Source: Psychroserpens sp. Hel_I_66
Lineage (GTDB): Bacteria > Bacteroidota > Bacteroidia > Flavobacteriales > Flavobacteriaceae
Direction of reading: 5' to 3'
NCBI RefSeq assembly: GCF_000799465.1
Contig: NZ_JUGU01000001.1
Location: 620,001-684,000 of the forward strand
DNA length: 64,000 nt
The translations under genes were made by a program, and so were the position numbers. Shown here piece after piece: positions 61,448 to 64,000 of the stretch (within the stretch, counting starts at the first letter, position 1; each line of letters starts with the position of its first letter). The notes below the pieces were generated by a model that was not told where the DNA came from, did no database searches, and saw only the letters and a program-made list of their open reading frames with translations.

Positions 61448-61560
61448 TTCAAAGCATCAAATTTTACTTTGTAAGAATATTTGATTTATTTCAAAGCATC
61501 CAATGCTGCTTTGTAAGAGTATTTAAATTATTTCAAAGCATCCAATGCTGCTTTGTAATC
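61448..61560. repeat. 42-bp tandem repeats at the 3' end of tpx (about 2.7 copies)
   Basis: CAAAGCATCCAATGCTGC followed by TTTGTAA occurs at the tpx 3' end (61534) and again 42 bp downstream (61492), with a third, more diverged copy at 61450 (CAAAGCATCAAATTTTACTTTGTAAG). The 42-bp period equals 14 codons, each copy in the tpx frame with its own stop codon. The repeats fill the gap to the dgkA start. Confidence 0.88.
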
Positions 61561-62028
61561 TGGCTCATCAGCGATTTCTGGAACTTGTTGTGTATAAATG
61601 ATTTTTCCTTCAGAATTTAAAACCAATACACATCTCGAAAGTAAGGATTCAAATGCGCCATCTGTAAACTCTAATCCGTAGGATTTTCCGAAGTTACCAT
61701 CTCTAAAATCTGAGAGACTCTCGACATTGTCTAAACCTTCAGCAGCACAAAAACGAGCTAGCGCAAAAGGTAAATCTCTTGAGATGCAAAGCACTTTTGT
61801 GTTGTCTAATTTTGAAGCTTTCTCATTAAAAGATCTCACAGATTGTGCGCATGTCCCAGTATCTACACTTGGAAATACGTTTAAGATCACGTTATGTCCT
61901 TTATAATCGTTTAATGATTTAGAAGCTAAATCTGTAGTTGTTAATTTAAAGTCTGGGGCTTTAGAACCTTCTTGAGGTAATGTTCCAGATGTATGTACTG
62001 TGTCTCCACCTAATGTAACTGTTGCCAT
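61528..62028 (-). CDS. tpx: Thiol peroxidase Tpx
   Basis: A 166-residue atypical 2-Cys peroxiredoxin. Peroxidatic cysteine in SVDTGTCAQSVRSF (about 60) and resolving cysteine in FALARFCAAEGLDNVES (about 94). MATVTLGGDTVHTSGTLP and GSKAPDFKLTTTDL are typical starts. It reduces hydroperoxides with thioredoxin. The last nine residues (YKAALDALK) lie in a 42-bp unit that is repeated downstream of the stop codon. Confidence 0.97.
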   Translation of the reverse strand: MATVTLGGDTVHTSGTLPQEGSKAPDFKLTTTDLASKSLNDYKGHNVILNVFPSVDTGTCAQSVRSFNEKASKLDNTKVLCISRDLPFALARFCAAEGLDNVESLSDFRDGNFGKSYGLEFTDGAFESLLSRCVLVLNSEGKIIYTQQVPEIADEPDYKAALDALK

Positions 62029-62139
62029 GTTTTAAAGTTTTTTTGAATGTTAAAATTAAGGATTATTTAAATGTTAAAAGCAAGGTATGTGTAATATTTG
62101 CAATAGTTTAACAAGAAAATAAATATTGAGGAAAGTGTA

Positions 62140-62994
62140 TTAGAAAGTTCCTACAATACCAATTTGATTAGAACTAAATCTCAGGTTCCATGAGATTTGC
62201 TTTTTTTTCTTCGGAAAACCATAAGCCTCCTCCTTATTAAGGTAATTGTCAATACAGTCTACAACAATAATACTCAATGCGGTACTAAATGCTACATCTG
62301 TAATCCAATGTGCATCGTCAATAATTCTAGAAATAGGCGGTAACGCTCCAACACTATATATGCCAACCTTTACCCAAACATTATCAAACTGCTTGGCAAT
62401 AGAATGTGCCATAGTCATTGACAATATAGTATGCCCAGAAGGGAATGATCGATAAGTTGCCTCACCCGAAAAAGGGTTAAAGGCATAATTATCAAAACCA
62501 GATCCAGGACGTGCTCTGCCAACTGCAGCCTTGGTGATTGACTGAATTACTCCAGTGGTCACAGATGAAGAAATTATTAAAACACTCGTTTTTCTTATCT
62601 TTTCGTTTTTAGTCAACAACCCAAACGTATAAAGTCCAGTATTTACTGCAAAATAATTTTGTGGACTTCCAAAATACCAGCCAAAATCTCTTAATACCTG
62701 CGGATAATCATTTCTATTCTGTTGAGACCAATCTCGTATAGGTTGATCTGCAAGACTTAATGTTGCAGTCCCAGCAATGAGAATACCAAATTTAGCAAAA
62801 TCGTTACCCTTCCATTGAGCGGGACGCGTCATTGAATGAGCTACGCTCTTTACAGTAAATTTTGCGTCGTGTTTAACCAAATCCCAAATTGAAGACGAGT
62901 CTTTTACTTTAGTATCAAGTTCAAGAGTTTGTGCAACCAAAGTTGTTAATGACCCAAAAAAGAATATATAGAATAAGAGTATTTTTATTTTCAA
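62140..62994 (-). CDS. PAP2-family membrane-associated phosphatase
   Basis: A 284-residue exported protein with an N-terminal signal (MKIKILLFYIFFFGSLTTLV, first codon TTG at 62994 as no ATG is in frame). PAP2/haloperoxidase-type catalytic motifs: KAAVGRARPGSGF (about 158), RSFPSGHTILSMTMAHS (about 186) and SRIIDDAHWITDVAFS (about 222). It removes phosphate from lipid phosphates such as undecaprenyl-PP or phosphatidic acid at the periplasmic side. The gene starts 6 bp after pheT ends. Confidence 0.92.
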   Translation of the reverse strand: MKIKILLFYIFFFGSLTTLVAQTLELDTKVKDSSSIWDLVKHDAKFTVKSVAHSMTRPAQWKGNDFAKFGILIAGTATLSLADQPIRDWSQQNRNDYPQVLRDFGWYFGSPQNYFAVNTGLYTFGLLTKNEKIRKTSVLIISSSVTTGVIQSITKAAVGRARPGSGFDNYAFNPFSGEATYRSFPSGHTILSMTMAHSIAKQFDNVWVKVGIYSVGALPPISRIIDDAHWITDVAFSTALSIIVVDCIDNYLNKEEAYGFPKKKKQISWNLRFSSNQIGIVGTF

Positions 62995-62999
62995 TGTGT

Positions 63000-64000
63000 T
63001 TATCTTAATTCAGCACCAAGTTGTTTTTCAAAATTGGCCTGAAGTTTATTCATTATTTTATCAATTTGCTTATCGGTAAGTGTTTTGTGCTCATCTTGGA
63101 TGGTAAAACTTACTGCGTAGCTTTTCTTTCCCTTCGGAAGATTTTTACCTTGATACACATCAAAAAGATCGACATCCTTGAGCAATTGCTTTTCTGTTTG
63201 CATAGCGATTTTATCGATATCCTCAAACTTGACATCATTATCTAATAGTAAGGCAAAATCACGACGTACTTCAGGATATTTAGGGATGTCCTTAAATTTT
63301 ATGTCGTTATGTTTTGCCATATTGATCACATTATCCCAATTGAAATCTGCGAATAGTACTTCTTGTGAAATTCCGAAGTATTTCAAAACCTTTTTATTGA
63401 CAATACCAAAATCGACCAGTTTATTTTTACCAATAGACAAACTTATACCTTCACTAAAGACATCATTCTTTATAGGAGACACTTTATGTCTAGAAATCCC
63501 TAAACGCTCTAAAGTACTGTTAATTATCCCTTTTAAGTAAAAGAAATCGCTTTTTTGAACAGGGGCATTCCAACGTGAATTGGATTTGTTTCCTGTTAAA
63601 AATAAAGAGAGGTGTTTGTTCTCTATGCGACCATCATCATAACTATGGTAAGTTTTCCCGAACTCATAGAGTTTAAGGTCGTCACGCTTTCTATTGATAT
63701 TATAGCTTAAAGCTTCCAATCCAGAAAACAAAAGACTTTGGCGCATCACGCTTAAGTCATTACTTAATGGATTCAACATTTCTACATTATGTTCTTCTTT
63801 TAATTGCTCACTTAGTGCAATGTATTTGGGAGTGGTTAGCGAGTTTGATAGAATCTCAAAAAAACCTTGAGATGCCAATTGGTTACCAATAATGTTTTGA
63901 AGCTTATAGTCCTCAAATTTAGATGTATTAGAGATGGAAGCGTTTAATTTTTCCGTAGTACGAATATTATTATAACCAAACACACGTAAAACTTCTTCAA
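63000..64000 (-). CDS. pheT: Phenylalanine--tRNA ligase beta subunit, 3' part
   Basis: The last 333 residues of PheT are in the window; the reading frame remains open to the right edge (EEVLRVFGYNNIRTTEKL), so the gene is cut there. It shows the conserved LQNIIGNQLASQGFFEIL, NPLSNDLSVMRQSLLFSGL and LYEFGKTYHSYDDGR motifs of the B6-B7 core, and the C-terminal anticodon-binding/FDX-ACB domain (FKDIPKYPEVRRDFALLLDN then SYAVSFTIQDEHKTLTDKQI). It works with PheS as an alpha2beta2 enzyme. The PAP2 gene follows 6 bp downstream. Confidence 0.95.
   Translation of the reverse strand, partial: EEVLRVFGYNNIRTTEKLNASISNTSKFEDYKLQNIIGNQLASQGFFEILSNSLTTPKYIALSEQLKEEHNVEMLNPLSNDLSVMRQSLLFSGLEALSYNINRKRDDLKLYEFGKTYHSYDDGRIENKHLSLFLTGNKSNSRWNAPVQKSDFFYLKGIINSTLERLGISRHKVSPIKNDVFSEGISLSIGKNKLVDFGIVNKKVLKYFGISQEVLFADFNWDNVINMAKHNDIKFKDIPKYPEVRRDFALLLDNDVKFEDIDKIAMQTEKQLLKDVDLFDVYQGKNLPKGKKSYAVSFTIQDEHKTLTDKQIDKIMNKLQANFEKQLGAELR

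Overview
The window looks like the chromosome of a marine-type Flavobacteriaceae (Bacteroidota), near Winogradskyella, Olleya or Psychroserpens; the genus is an inference. Supporting signs: low GC, flavobacterial promoters (TTG, about 19 bp, TAnnTTTG), a type IX secretion sorting tail, bacillithiol synthesis (BshB1), and family-typical genes such as DUF2911, DUF2452, DUF3108, a CcsB-CcsA fusion and a RibB with a decayed RibA domain. No phage, transposon, integrase or CRISPR array is visible; this is mostly stable chromosome.

Layout. 0.05-8.65 kb (minus): a light/DNA-repair operon led by a TetR-type regulator, then an ABC1-type kinase, a flavin reductase, an SDR-DUF2867 protein, a 46-residue DUF2256 zinc-ribbon protein and three different photolyase/cryptochrome proteins. 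8.8-15.9 kb: aquaporin, DUF2911 protein, an oxidoreductase + symporter pair with a tiny membrane protein, and a secreted PIG-L deacetylase. 16.1-25.3 kb: two convergent operons with two esterases, an M17 aminopeptidase, three ATP-grasp-type proteins, a GCS2-type carboxylate-amine ligase and a class I glutamine amidotransferase. Together these look like a pathway making, modifying or recycling an unknown peptide-like metabolite, and form the best candidate for an undescribed system. 25.6-30.1 kb: MscS channel and a housekeeping operon (lipoprotein, Maf, UbiA prenyltransferase, KdsC-like phosphatase, DUF2520). 30.5-33.8 kb: CcsBA. 33.8-39 kb: a SatD-DUF3307 pair with a striking array of palindromic operator-like repeats, mscL, and several very small membrane or basic proteins. 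39-43.6 kb: T9SS cargo, trans-sulfuration enzyme, rlmF, bshB1. 43.6-51.8 kb: tRNA-His behind a decayed tRNA, two M28 peptidases, DUF3108, and a giant outer-membrane barrel fused to a degenerate phosphoesterase, followed by tRNA-Ser. 52-64 kb: nitroreductase, aminotransferase, RibB(A), LptF/G-like permease, LolA, FtsK, DgkA, Tpx, PAP2 and the 3' part of pheT, which runs off the right edge.

A signal at whole-window scale is the large excess of the quasi-palindromic oligomer CTTCGGAA (and CTGCGGAA), found about once per 1.2 kb on both strands, in several reading frames and between genes. It resembles the highly iterated palindromes known in other bacteria. All tallies and positions were made by eye, without alignment or database tools.
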